Shown here one piece after another: positions 12,738-25,495 of a stretch of 64,000 nt of DNA. Location: positions 7,081,501-7,145,500 of the forward strand of contig NC_091867.1 in NCBI RefSeq assembly GCF_019399895.1. The letters are read 5' to 3'. Numbering within the stretch: the stretch's first letter is position 1; the number at the start of each line of letters is the position of its first letter. Source of the DNA: Cardiocondyla obscurior. Its lineage: Eukaryota; Arthropoda; Insecta; Hymenoptera; Formicidae. The notes beneath the pieces are model-generated. The model did not search any database, had not been told where the DNA came from, and worked only from the letters and a program-made list of their open reading frames with translations. Made by a program: the position numbers and the translations under genes.

Positions 12738-13875
12738 TTCACACCGAGAACTGCGTGCGCGATGGAAATTATTTTTCTCGAATATATTTGATGAGCGTCG
12801 AATAATCGATAGAACAAGAGGAACGGTAACAAAGTCTGCTATTTTAACAATGAACTGACACTTCGTCGTAGAGAAAATAAGCAAATTAGTCTGCATTATC
12901 TCAATTCGTAATTTAAAATAATGATTCTAAGAATACAATTTAAATAATTTGTTTGCGCAGGCGTAATCGTGACTTTTATTTCTCGGTGGCTCGAGGAAGA
13001 TTCAGTTTCTTCAGAAACGTCACAGCAAACACTTCTAGAGCCACAGAGTGCATTGTAAATAAATTAAATGCAAGACATTAATTTAGAGACAGTATATATA
13101 AAATATAATTTAAAAAGAAATATAAATTTGTCTACAAATTAATTTAAGTAATTAATCCAGTGCCAGAAATGACTTTGGCTGCCAGATTTTCGTTGCGTTA
13201 TTAGTAGTAGATTTTTTCCACGTAAGTCTTATCTTTATTAATAAGAAAAGTTAAAAACAATGGAATTAAATGATATTTACTCTATTGGATTATATTTATT
13301 TCACATTCAAAAGCACATTTATTCAGATACTATTAGGTAAATTAATATAATAAAGGTAAATTCAAATGAAAGATACAAAATATAAAAGCTAACATTTTTC
13401 ATAAAAAGTAATTTGCATCAACATTAAAAATTTAAATATTTTACGTATTTCATATATTTATATATTATATTTAAAAGATATACGTTTCACTATACATGTC
13501 TACGATCACTAAAATTATGAGAATTTGCAATATTCGTTTTTTGAATTTCTCGCAAAACTTTTATTTTTTCCCCCACAAAATATTTCCTTTCTTTTCGTAA
13601 ATTCTCATAAAACTATATAACAATTTATTAATGCAGGCTTATATAATGCAAAGCTCGTTATACCCTGTTCGCGTGCATATTTTACGAAGAGATAAATGTT
13701 CATGGATAATTTTATCCGAAGCAGATATCAATCGCATAAACAATTACACGCACGAATGATGTTCGATGAATTGCATATTTAAAAACATTTCGTGATATGA
13801 CTCATGCACTGAGGGCTCGCTTTTTGTAATGATAAAACAGTTCAACAATACGTAATTAACTAAATAATTAAATAA
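12738..13875. other. Intergenic spacer OR-4/OR-5
   Basis: Upstream DNA of OR-4, 1.1 kb. The proximal 0.3 kb contains a block similar to the DNA upstream of OR-6. The rest, 13030-13875, is strongly AT-rich with no recognisable exon. Confidence 0.5.
12881..13010 (-). promoter_or_regulatory. Conserved upstream block of OR-4
   Basis: The first 34 bases (12881-12914) match 19497-19530 upstream of OR-6 at 28 positions. The sense-strand core CAGACTAATTTGC is identical in both, 144 and 164 bp from the respective ATG. Similarity continues through a GACTTTT element (near 12971 and 19578) and a TTCAGTTTCTT element (near 13001 and 19614). The core could be near the transcription start, but nothing here proves that. 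Confidence 0.4.
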
Positions 13876-16094
13876 TTAATGAGCGCAGCTGTACATCACA
13901 GCGACGTAAGACATTGAGGCATTTAGAAGCTAGAAAAAAGAAAAGAAAAAAAAATAGTAAAGTTTTATATATTTAATCGCAAAATGCAAGTATTATTTAG
14001 TTCTTTGCGTTTCTTACCGAAGCAAAAGTTTCCATCTTTGCCACGATAATCATGCCGACCACAGCGTAAAGTTCTTTGCCAGTTTTTTGTAATAAAAATA
14101 AAATTAATTTTTGCGACGACAAAGGCATCATATACCACGACGTATTATATCTAAAAATTAGACAGAAGTCTCATACAATTTGAGAGAAAGGGGGAGAAAA
14201 GGAGAGCCAAAAATACCAACGTTAAAGCACTTGTTTTCTGATTGCCGATAATACTTGTAAATAGATTTGCTACTTACAGTAATGTAAAAAGTTCGTTGTT
14301 AGAATCGTTCACTTTTTGCCCAAAAGTCATTGTCACAAACATATAAATTAGATGATTGAGTGTCATAATGAAATATAGCAATATATAATTCATATTTTTT
14401 GATATCATTATCGCTTCTACTAACTGTTGTGCGAAAAAAAAAAAGAAACATAATTAGTATAAATATTAAACAATTAACGACGGTGACAGCTACAGCAAAT
14501 TTATGACAAATACATAAATTACTATATATTTTATCTAAAATTTTACTTACTCCATACAAATTGACACTTAACGAAATTAATCCAATGATAGCTATGATGC
14601 AGTACGGTACATTAAACGACGATATAAGAATATTAAAAAATCTTAAAAAAATAGAGAAAAGAAAAAATTACACATAGAAGAATTACGAAGTTATCATTTA
14701 ATTGATAGCAATTTATTTTCATTAACACTTAAAAACAAATTTTCATTGGATACATTTTAAAGTGTATTTAATATATTAAAAACATGTATAAGGGCAATCC
14801 TTTTCTTTCAAATAGAATGTAATAAGAGAAGTTATAAAAAAATAAAAATTGCTCTCACTAACTCCATTGTTCTACGGTGTGCAATTACGGCCTGTACTAC
14901 TCTTTTGTAAATTGCATATTCCTTTTCGGAATTCGACGCGTGCAACACGCTGTCCTCGATGGAGTACTGTATACGATGACTGCAATATTTATATTTAATC
15001 ACGATTGAATAAAATTAAATCGGAGTTGTAATTCGATCAGTACCTGACAATTTGAAACATCCCGAGCGTATGAAAGCAGAATACTAACAATTGCGACGCC
15101 GTGGCAAACATAATCGACGCCACTAGGGCGATAAGAAGAATTTCATGCAATGCCTCGGTGACGAAGTATTTGTTCTCAGGATCAAAATATTCTGCCGTAA
15201 TGATAATTTTACGTGGCCGCGGTTCGTCCAACGGTAAAACGATATCGAGAATATATGGAAGAAATTGCATGAAGCTCAAGGCGATCACCACAAAAACAAT
15301 AAACACTATAAAACGAGCGAATAAAAAGATGAGTGATGAATATTGCAATACTAATTTTATAATTAATTATAGATAGGTAGAGAAATAAAATTAATGCTGC
15401 CTTACAAAATAAAAAATGAGCACAAAATTGGCCGTTATGAGCGTATTTCAATATAATATTGAATTCTAATTTATTTTGTATTAACTTCCAGTCCTCTTGA
15501 ATGAAATAATGCAAATTTTGTATCTGTTCGTTTAAATATTTATTGACGTAATTAACTTTTATCAAACTTATTAAATCTTGATGCATAAATAAGATTATTA
15601 TCATACGTGTAAGTAGATTTCGAAGTAACTTACAGATTTGGATTTTAACATGAAGGTACAATACTTCAACGTAATTACTATAAATGAAAAAATAAACGAG
15701 CTGACTTTAATAAAAAGAACCATATTATATTTCGTTGTAGTAAAAACTAATAACTGGAAGCAATAAATATAATAATTACAATATGGTATAATAAAAGTAT
15801 ATTAATTAATTTATTTTGAAGATTGGTAAAGTTACAAAATAGTTAATGTACAAAAAAACAAAAAAAAATTAAAAAATATATCGATGGACGTTATTAAAAT
15901 AATTATAAATTATGTTTCTACGACTCATTAAGTAAATAAGCTGTTACCTGCATGCCGATGTACGTAAGAGTTAAAGTAAGAACTAATAATTGTTGCAGTA
16001 GCGAAATAAATTGCGAATTATTATGAGGCCAAATACCTAATGCTTTTAAAAAAGATTTGTTAATTGTATAATAATGTTTCTCGATCAGACGCAT
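13876..16094 (-). CDS. Odorant receptor OR-5 (395 aa, nine exons, WPH type)
   Basis: Complete receptor. Exons are 15948-16094, 15634-15753, 15406-15523, 15044-15305, 14863-14979, 14551-14641, 14278-14423, 14018-14150 and 13876-13929. The ATG at 16094 gives RLIEKHYYTINKSFLK. An in-frame ATG at 16160 would add 22 residues not matched in the sister gene OR-3. The first exon has ALGIWPHNNSQ in place of LWPYQ. Exon 4 holds LPYILDIVLPLDEPRPRK and exon 6 SSFNVPYCIIAIIGLISL. The C-terminus is the unusual MSYVAVMYSCAH. A long open frame at 15209-15661 is exon 3 and exon 4 read through the intron, not a separate gene. Confidence 0.92.
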
Positions 16095-16755
16095 AATACA
16101 CCGAGGGCAAACAACGACTGAACGATATTGTTTTAAAATACATACGAACACGCTATACATTTATATCTATTTCAACATCTTTCGATTTAAACTGCCCAAG
16201 GAACGAGCAAGAGAGTATTCTGGCTGAATATTCAATATTTATCACCAAATGCGGGCTTGCGACGCGTAATGAAAATTATTTCGTAAGAGAAATAACACGT
16301 AAAAGAGATGTGGTTCCCCTTTTCTTGAAATATTGCAAGAGAATACGAAGTAGGAAGGAAAAGACGCGTATTATTTAAATTGCTATAAAATTGTCTTTAC
16401 TGCGAGATGGTATTATTTTATAGACGCATCTACTTCGTTTTTTTTTTAAGTGCATGCGCAGAAGTGAGCACATACTACGACGTATCGAACGGCTCGGTAG
16501 TCTTTTCCGAGCCACCGATGCTCACGCTTAAGTATAATTACGAAACGGTAACACATTTTGCACCGACGCGTTTAAAATCCGGTTGGTTTTAAAGGTCTTA
16601 GTCTTCGTAAGAGATATTTATATTTTTAACACACAATATTCACATAGACATAAATTGACATCGTACTCCACGTTTACACTTCCTTTTAGTTAAATTAAAT
16701 AAATGTCTGTCCAACTGAATATAATATATTTATCATTTCGATTTTATACGGATTT
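16095..16755. other. Intergenic spacer OR-5/OR-6
   Basis: Upstream region of OR-5, 0.66 kb. It corresponds to the OR-3/OR-4 spacer: an AT-rich proximal part, then a GC-richer island near 16450-16520. No coding exon is recognised. Confidence 0.5.
16452..16520 (-). promoter_or_regulatory. Conserved block about 400 bp upstream of OR-5
   Basis: Counterpart of 9842-9910. It shares ATGCGCAG, TAGTCTTTT and AGCCACC in the same order and nearly the same distance from the ATG. In this copy the element is flanked by an imperfect inverted repeat (GGCTCGG near 16491 and CCGAGCC near 16507) that could form a small hairpin. The inverted repeat is mostly lost in the OR-3 copy. Confidence 0.35.
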
Positions 16756-19333
16756 TTATTTTACGGAATAAATCAACGTGAAATAGGATACTGCCGCGTT
16801 TGCAAGCTGAAAAAAAAAAAATAGTGTCAAGATCTGTACAATTAAACATAAAAATTTGAGGCTTTTCGCTGTTAAATAAACCGCAGAGGCTGTTTTTTAC
16901 CGTAGCGAAACCTTCTAAAGATATAACAAATATACCGCCGCACGTTAAACCGATGTTTAGTGTTTCCTTTTGCATTATAAATAGTAACAGCTTTTGCGTG
17001 CGCAACGGTACCGCGTACCATAGTCCATTGTAGCTGTAATTTGTTTAAACAGTTAAGGTAAAATTGTTCAGTAAGAAGTTAACGATAATTTTACAATATA
17101 ATTACGTTATCCGTGTATTACGAAATATCAGAAGTCGTGTACGCCAACAATTCAAACTTCAAACTAACAGCCGCGTTCGGCGGAAAAAGCTGCTTCGCAG
17201 CTGTTCTTGTGGGAGTTGAATCTGATTGGCGTGTGCTCTTATAAATTTCGGTGAAACCTAAGGGCACACGACGATCAGATTCACGATTTTTACAACAGCC
17301 GCGAGGCAGCATTTTTCTTTTCTTTTTACTGAACGCAGTTCAATGTGCGTAAATACATGCATACGTCGGTTTAGAGTCTATACATATAAATATACAGCTT
17401 TAAATATATTTGTAGAACGTAGTACTCACGTTGTTTTAAACATTTTTAGACCGTGATTCAATAATTCTTGCCCACCATAATTAGCAACAAACATGTAATT
17501 CAAATGTAAGAGTATCAATATAGCAACCATGGATGCTTGACCGGTGTTCTTCGTTAACGTTATCAATTGAAGGAACTACGATGAGATAATAGGTTGAAAC
17601 AACAAGTCGCGATTAATTAAAGTAAGATACGGTGTTACTTACTTGAAACAAATTGAAAGTTAAAGAACTGACGCCGAGTATAATCAAGATAGAGAATAAC
17701 GTTCCGAAACTGGACGTTAGTAGTTCAACAAACCTTTAACGAGTACATGTGTCTATAAATGATTATTGTAAAAACCAAGCGTCTATGCGGTATTTTAAAA
17801 TTCAGAAAAATATTTTTACAGTTAGTCAGCTATTTTTAATAAATAAAAAATAAAAAATTTAATCTGTTATAAAAAAAAAGGGAAAAAAAGTTACTTGCTA
17901 AAAGTCTGATAAAAGTACTAACTTGCTGGCTTTTTGATGCATAATCACCGCATGCACAACTTTTCGGTAAATAAAATATTCCCTTTTAGGACTAGGAATC
18001 ATAAGTGTGCTCTTCTTGATTGCGTTTTCTATACGGCAGCTGTATCAACTTATTTAAGTAATATCTCAAACGGAACAAACGAAACACGCTGGGGTGAATA
18101 TGTTTCAATATTACCTTGCGATTTTAAATAATGCACACGCGTGGAGGATGCATGTCATAATTATCGCACTGGTACCACACAGCGCGGTAGTTCCTATAAT
18201 GTAAGCTAATGCCTCGTGTAACAGCATAAGATGGAAATACTTCTCCTGGCTGACGAAATATTCCGTGGCCACCAAAAGGTAATGTGGCCGCGAATCATTT
18301 AACGGTAAAAGAACGTCAAGGATTATTGGCAGAAATTGGACTATCCCGCAAGATAGCAGGCCAAAGTAACAATATACTGAGAAATGTTAAAGCTAACTTG
18401 AGTCAAATTACACGAGTTATTAAAAAAAAATTTTTTTTTAATTGTTTAAAATATATTATATAATTTTTGTCTCAACAATAAAAAAATTTTAGGTATTAAG
18501 AAAAATATAATGTACGTTGCGTATATTATAATAAAATCATAAGATTTGCGTTCTTACTCATTACAACGATTGAGAACAGTCTCGCGTTGCAGGCGTACTT
18601 TTTTATGATTTTAATTTCGAACTTGTCCTTCAACGAGTTCCAATCATCTTGAATTTGATCCAGCAGTCGCTTCAACTGTTTTATCCCATATTTTTTTTTC
18701 TCAGTTAAAAACTTAATAGTCATTTTACAAATAATTTAACGAAACTCTCGAACGAACGACCGCTTCGTAGACTTACGTTATTTGCCTGAATGATAAAAAG
18801 GCAATACTTTGTTGTGTCGATAAGAATGGGAAAGACGAATGAAAGAACTTGAAAGAGAAGGCTCGTATTGTACTGTTGGGTTGTAAATGGCAGTAACTGA
18901 AAACAGGCGTTTAAGGTATGCGTCGGTTATAAATTACTTCTACGCACCGTTCGATGTTTCGTAAGTAAAATAAAATTAAATGCGTAAAGGTTATATTTTA
19001 CGACAGAAAATGGGACGTAAGTTTGTTTAAGTAATATAAAAATAATGATCGTTAATAAGTGGTTTATATAAAAACAAATTTAAGTAGACGCTAATAAAAA
19101 AAAGCGATAAAAAGAATTATTAATCTTATATATTTAGGAAATATCAAGTAAAATTAATCGCTTCCACGGGTATCGTATAAAATTTAATATACCTGTGCAA
19201 AAATAAACGTTACGAGAATACTGACAAACAGCACTTTCAGAAGTTGCGAGAAATATGATTGATGGTAAGGCCATAAGCCCACCAGCTTCAGAATTATTCG
19301 ATTGATTTTGTAATAGCGTTCGATCGCGTGCAT
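16756..19333 (-). CDS. Odorant receptor OR-6 (392 aa, nine exons)
   Basis: Complete receptor. Exons are 19193-19333, 18777-18896, 18558-18675, 18115-18376, 17923-18039, 17643-17733, 17430-17575, 16901-17033 and 16756-16806, continuous across all junctions. The ATG at 19333 opens HAIERYYKINRIILKLVGL followed by WPYHQSY. Exon 4 includes LDVLLPLNDSRPHYL. Exon 5 begins CRIENAIKK. The C-terminus is VSYFTLIYSVK. Exons 1, 3 and 7 are closest to OR-4, so OR-6/OR-4 form the second sister pair of the duplicated block. Confidence 0.92.
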
Positions 19334-20656
19334 TTCACACGAGAATTGCGATACGACTATGCGGACTCTAGGCCGTCAGCTTATTTTCCACTAAAGCTTC
19401 TGCGAATTTTAAACAATTGATATCGCTCGCGAGGCATCGCGAAGAATAGCAACTATCCATTAATAGCGAAATAATAAATTCGCGTTATGGACAAAAGCAA
19501 ATTAGTCTGAATTACACCAATTTGTAATTGAAAGTAATATCTCTAACACGTAGAGGTGAAGAATATTTTTACGCGGCGACTTTTTTTTTCCTTTTTTCTT
19601 TAATGAAATAAGTTTCAGTTTCTTGTAATACTCTGTAAAATGCGTTTCGCATTTCGTATCGTACAGTATAGAGGATATGTCGCACATAGTACGATAGTAG
19701 TTATCGTTAATAATTTTTACGCGACTGGATATGCATTCACACTTTACTCACCGCAGAAACGCGCATCATTCAGCTCGCTAATGACTTTGTAAGTTACTTA
19801 CCTAAAAACAGAAAAAGAACAGTATATTAATTATTAATATTTTAATACACGCAATTGTTTTATAAAATTATTAAGAAAATATTCGTATTCTATAAATATA
19901 ATTTTTTTATTATTTTTTATTTTTTTTAAATTTTTATACGAGTAGTAGAAAACTTTCGACAATTAAATTAAATGAATTATTTTGATCGCTTAACCAACGT
20001 TTGAGGTTTTCTTTGTACGATGTGACGCTCTTCCTACGTAATTTAGTAATTTAGTAATTGTAGTAATTTGTCGTAATAACACGATGACTTACATTAAACG
20101 CTGTATTTTCATTCAAGCAATACGTGTTACATCCAAAACGGTTTACTGAACAAGCAAATTAATATTTGAAGAAAATATTACGTGTCTCCTTGCTTGTTTT
20201 AGTCTAGTTATAAACGCCGCTCCAATTAATGTCGTATTTACGATCCATGAGACATTAATGTAATTTGAAACAAGCAAGAATATTGATTTCATCAATGCGA
20301 AATATTATATTAATATTAAATATTCAATATAGCATAATAATATATTAACATTAAACTATAGTTTTGGAATAGGATGCATTCACAGCTATCAATTAAGTAA
20401 AGATACAAGCTGCTCAATTCTATTTTTTATTACGCATGTCGACATTGATTTTTAACAAATACTAGAACGTTGCATTGTGCGCGACATTTATTTTTCAAAA
20501 TAATTAAACTTAATCGAAATAATACAATAAGTATAATTGTTTTACTTTCATTTGCATTTAGACATCATTACGTACCTACAAAATTTTTTTTATTATTTTT
20601 CGCAATCAATACGTGTACACTACATTAAAATTGCTATGGATCAGAATTTTTATCAA
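19334..20656. other. Intergenic spacer OR-6/OR-7
   Basis: At 1.3 kb, this is the longest gap inside the array. The proximal 0.3 kb is similar to the OR-4 upstream DNA. The rest is AT-rich with many short homopolymers. I see no receptor exon or mobile element. Confidence 0.5.
19497..19624 (-). promoter_or_regulatory. Conserved upstream block of OR-6
   Basis: Counterpart of the block at 12881-13010 upstream of OR-4, with the shared sense-strand core CAGACTAATTTGC 164 bp from the ATG. It also has the distal GACTTTT and TTCAGTTTCTT elements in the same order. Conservation may be leftover homology from the duplication rather than selection. Confidence 0.4.
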
Positions 20657-22776
20657 TTACTTCATCGTTACAGAATACATGACAGTAAGGTATGATATTG
20701 CTGTAGTTATCAGCTAGAAAAAAAACATTGTAAATTTTCGAACGTTAAGATATAACTGTTGCACATAACGTTATATACAATATAATTATTTTTCTAAACA
20801 TGTTCATAAAATGCGGTAGGTTAATTTTTATAAAAAAAAAATTCTTTTTGATGTTAATTTATTCTTTACTATAAAATATTTATACCGTAGAAAATCCCTC
20901 TAAAGATGATACATAAATGCCAGCAATTGTTAGAGTATGGGTCTTCAAAGAGTTCTGCATTACAAATAAAAGTAATTTCTGTATCGATAGTGGAGCTAAA
21001 TACCACATCGTGCTATACCTAAAAATTTTACAAATTGACAATGTTATTTGCAACAGGTTTATTTTTATTTTCCGAGTTGATTTAACAATATGTAAGAAGA
21101 TACTGGTTACGTAGAAATTGAATTTGTTGAAGAGACAGGTTTATTTTGTTCATTTAGCGTACGAGATTTGAATATTCGTGACGTACTTACGCGGCATTAA
21201 ACATTTCCGCACAATGATCAATGAGCGTTTGTCCGATCACATTAGGTACAAATATCAGCATGAAGTTAGCTGTTACCATACCGATGGACATTATTATTTC
21301 GGATATCTCATTTAACGTCGTTAACGCATAAAGTAACTATAAAAATCGTATATTAATGTTTAACGTAATATTAATTCATGAAATAGCAGATAATGAATCA
21401 AGACAAAATATAATTATATTAAGCGACAAATATCAAACGCACGAGTGTGCACCACTCACTCGAAAAAGATTGCAACTTAAAGATATTACGCTGATCAATA
21501 CTATAGCGAAATACCATTTGTTCATGCTATTCATAATGAATGTAGAAAACCTTGGATAATAAAAACAAAATTTAATTTATAGATGTTAATTAGGGGATTA
21601 AATTAAATAGATACTAACTGAATAGACTTCCGGTGGATGCGTACAGCACGATTAATCTTTTTGTACATTACGTGTACTTTCCGACAAGCAGGAACTTGAA
21701 GCGTATGGTTGGTCACTGTACTTTCAATTAAATTACTGGAAACAGTTCGAATGTATATTTATATAACAGCAGTTCAGGGAGTTTTTTTTTTTTTTTTTTT
21801 AAGAAAAATTGAGTTACGTGCATTCACCTAGCAATCTTACAAGTTGCGCAACAATGCCTGAAGAATGCCAGCGATAACGATCCCGTGGCAAGTATTGTAA
21901 ACATTCCGGTTAATACTACCGTGATTTCAAATATAAAATATATATAAAAATACCGTTGATCGTCGATAAAAAATTCAAAGCCTAATTTTATCTTGCGCGG
22001 TCGAGATTCATTCATCGGTACAATAGCATCGAATATAATTGGTATTAGCTCGATAATTATAATTAAAAATACAGAAAGGGCAATGAGAACTGGAAATATT
22101 ACGAAAATACATCACTTTAATTAATTTATCTTAAATATGCAATTAAAAAAAAAAGTTTAATAACAGACGATATATAATTTATTTTTAAATTTACTTACAA
22201 CCCAGAAATAATGCCAAAAGACGACTTTCAAAAGCGTACTTTTCTAATATTTTAATTTCATTATTATCTTCGATTGCATTCCAGTCCAATTCAATTTGTT
22301 CGAACATATATTTTACCTGTCGTTTAAATAATTATTGCTTTGTAAAACTTTACTCTCACGTCCAAAGAATGAAAATATCGGATCAACTGGATCCATCATA
22401 AACATGAAACTTGAAGCGGTACTTACTTCTTTAAAATTGAAATAATAGGAATTATAACTTACAATGTATAACATAGTAACTAAAATATATGAAAATTCTT
22501 TAAAAATAAATTCCAAGTTGCACGCTGCTGTTAAAAAAGTAGTGAACTGCAACGTATAAGTATAATAATATACCAAACTTATTTAATAAAAAAATTATTC
22601 AAATTAATCGGCACGTTTGCAAGAAAAAATTTTAATTTTACCTGAAACAAGAGAGTGAAACAGTACGTGCCGAAGCAGAATATATGCATGCCGATCGAGG
22701 TTTGATAAGGCCACAAACCAATCGCAGTCAACATAATCCGGTAGATATTGTAATAACGTTCACCGGAAAAGACCAT
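20657..22776 (-). CDS. Odorant receptor OR-7 (392 aa, nine exons)
   Basis: Complete receptor. Exons are 22642-22776, 22427-22546, 22199-22316, 21828-22089, 21619-21735, 21460-21550, 21191-21336, 20886-21018 and 20657-20713. I prefer the ATG at 22776 (VFSGERYYNIYRIML) because it lines up with neighbours. An in-frame ATG at 22797 would add seven residues. The first exon has AIGLWPYQTSI. Exon 4 has FDAIVPMNESRPRK, with Met in place of the usual Leu. Exon 5 lacks the YRIE start seen in most others (NLIESTVTN). The C-terminus is ISYLTVMYSVTMK. It is the most divergent member outside the OR-3/OR-5 pair, but no lesion was found. Confidence 0.9.
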
Positions 22777-23383
22777 CTTGCGCGACGCACGGTACATGTT
22801 TGAGAAGGAAAGAAAAAAAAAGAAAAAAAAAATATCGCGAATATTTCAAACGAAGGCGCATTATTAGATATTCCGAAGACTTTTCTATTTTCAGTAAAAT
22901 GTTTCTCGGGGACGGTAAAATGTATAGTATGACCATGCAATTTAATAATTTTCCGTAATTACGCAGTGAGAATGGAAATTCTGTAACTCCGTCAACTATA
23001 TGAAATGACGATGTATGCTGCATTAAAGACAGCTATTCACGTAATTCGGACAGGCGCAGTTTATCGTAGTTCAGGAAGAGCGTAGTTAGTTCACAGTGCG
23101 AGGCTTTAGCGGATAAACGAACTCTATTTTCGAAACGACTAAGAATATCTGTCATATGTAAGGAATTTAATATCTCCAAACGTTTGCACAATTAATAATA
23201 ATATAACTCTTCATTTTAATTATTAAAATATTATTTGAATATCTCAAAATCTATTCCCTTTAGATTTTTATTATTATTATTAAATTATTATTTTATACAT
23301 GAAATATATTAGAATTTAAATTCTTTATCTAAAGCGTGTATTGCTATATATGACTGAAATATATATCCGTGATTCTTTTGGTA
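22777..23383. other. Intergenic spacer OR-7/OR-8
   Basis: Upstream region of OR-7, 0.6 kb. Overlapping minus-strand open frames between 22728 and 23023 cross the OR-7 start and match no family. The distal half is AT-rich. No exon is recognised. Confidence 0.5.
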
Positions 23384-25495
23384 TTATTTAATGGAACAAA
23401 TTACCGTGAAGTATGAAAATGACAAACTAGTGATCTGAAATAAGGAACTTATTTTTTATTCGCGTAAAGTAATTATGTTCTAATGTAACGAGGAATTGAA
23501 ACATTTAATTACTGATGCAAAGCCTTCCAACGATGCCACAAACACAGTGCCCACGGTTAAGGAAGCACCTTTAATTGCTTGTTTCATCATTAATAACAGT
23601 AACTTTTGAGAATGGAGCGGAGCATTGTACCACTGCGACGAATATCTGTAATATACGTACACAGTGTCTAGAAAAATGTTTAAGCCGATAGCTACAGGTA
23701 GATTATGAATGTCACATTACAGAACACTCACATTTTACAAAAGACTTCTGTGCTTTGGTCTATTAGCTTCTGGCTAGTGTAATTACCATTAAATATATAG
23801 TAAATGTGACCAAAAACCAGTAGCATGGTGATGAGACATTCTTCTATATCGTCTAGATATTGTGCGGCTAAGAAAAGCTGCGACAAGAAATTATTTATCT
23901 TTCGTAATTTTACACCGATAATTTCTACGGAAATAAAAATTGAGCGAGAAACTTACGCGAAGTAAACTAGCAGTCAGAGATGTGACTCCCAAGCAGAGTA
24001 AGAAAAAGTATGAAATGACAAAGCCGGATTCTAAAAAGTCGACGAATCTTGAATAAAACAAACATTTTGGTAAGAAAAAAATTTTTTTTTTTAATAAAAG
24101 AAAAAACACGGATAATTATAACGATTGCAATTAATTAAATATCGGATTTAATTATTATGATTGTTATTCCTAAAGACACCAACTGCAGAGCACGTCTATG
24201 AACGTGTACGGCATTTTTTATTTTCCCGCAATGTGAACAACATTCCCGCGACGTCATCATGTCCAGTACTTGATCAAACGCGTGTTCGATTCTGTAACTG
24301 ATTAGATCCTGAGTGTCACTAACTAATTTCATTTGTTGCAAATATACTTGAATTAACCATTCACCTCGAGACTTCGAACATCGCTATGGCATGCCGCGTA
24401 TAGACTGTAATCAAAGACTCGGTGGAAATCACCGTGGTAAATCCTATAAAAGCCAACACGTCGATGTGCAATAGAATCGGAAGATAATATTCTTGTTGAT
24501 CGGCGAAGTATTCTGCGGTTAGCGGTATGTAATGCAACCGCGACTCGTTCCGCGGTGATACGATATCGAGGAAATTCGGTGCGAATTGTATTAACAAATA
24601 ACAAACCAAACCAAAGTATACTCCCACTGAAAGCATGTAAAGTATAAATATACTCGCTAGATATTACTTGTGCTAATCAATGGCGCGTCATTAAATGCTC
24701 TTTAATGAAGAGATAAAATCCATCGTAGATATTCGAGATTAACGCCAAGTATTAATGTAAGGTAAAGGTTCTCTCACGCGCAAACACCCAAGTGAACAAC
24801 CGTCCGAAATCACAATGTCTCTTCATAATTTCCACCTCGGCGTCGGTTTTTAATAAAGTCCAATCGCTCACAACTCTCTCCAGAAGATGTTTTACCTATT
24901 ATAAATTTTTTTTTTTTTTTTAGTCTTTGTTAATTTATTCTAAAAAGCGCTGGTGGAACAATTAACGGGAGGGTGTATCGTGTAAACTTGATATCGCCCT
25001 GCATTAATAAGTACTCCTAAGTACTGTCGACTTACTGTTTCGCTACCGATGCAAAAAGTAAGATACTTTAAGATAAACACCATGCAAGGCGTTGCGAATG
25101 ACAGAATCTTAAGTAGAAGATCCAGACTGTACTCAGCTGTGAGAAATTTCATAAACTAAAAAACAATCGTTTTAATTATCTCACTTTGTTTGCTCTTATT
25201 ATTTAACTTTAATGCATTTCTATCGATAATAATCGCATTTAACGAACAAAGTAACAAGTCGCGGAGCTATTAGTTAATACGTGCACACAAGCGGCTGCAT
25301 AATTCTAAACATTAATCCGATTTAGCGTACTTAAAATTGGTTTACCTGGATAATAACGGAGGATGTCAGAATAATTAAAGAAATTACCCATTGGATCTTT
25401 TTCATTTTCGGATCTTGGTACGGCCACAGGCCAATCGAAGACAAAAGAATGCGATGTATGTTGTAGTAGCGATGCATGTTACTTGCTAGATCCAT
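23384..25495 (-). CDS. Odorant receptor OR-8 (394 aa, nine exons)
   Basis: Complete receptor. Exons are 25346-25495, 25036-25155, 24778-24895, 24365-24626, 24184-24297, 23957-24047, 23732-23877, 23513-23645 and 23384-23434. The ATG at 25495 gives DLASNMHRYYNIHRILL and then SIGLWPYQDPK. Exon 3 starts VKHLLERVVSDW, a form shared with OR-11 and close to OR-10. In exon 4 the usual PLNESR is PRNESRLHY, putting a charged residue in a normally hydrophobic position. The C-terminus is FSYFTVICSIK. All junctions keep frame. Confidence 0.92.

Noticed and set aside
12738..12896. N-terminal extension of OR-4 from the ATG at 12896
   Set aside because: No paralogue has such an extension, and the segment overlaps DNA conserved as upstream sequence of OR-6, where it is not an open coding frame.
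15209..15661. 150-codon minus-strand open frame
   Set aside because: It is OR-5 exon 3 plus an intron read through into exon 4 in another frame. The spliced model agrees with exon lengths in all paralogues.
21619..21735. OR-7 exon 5 as a sign of pseudogenisation
   Set aside because: It lacks the YRIE start, but length, frame and splice sites are intact and all later exons read through.
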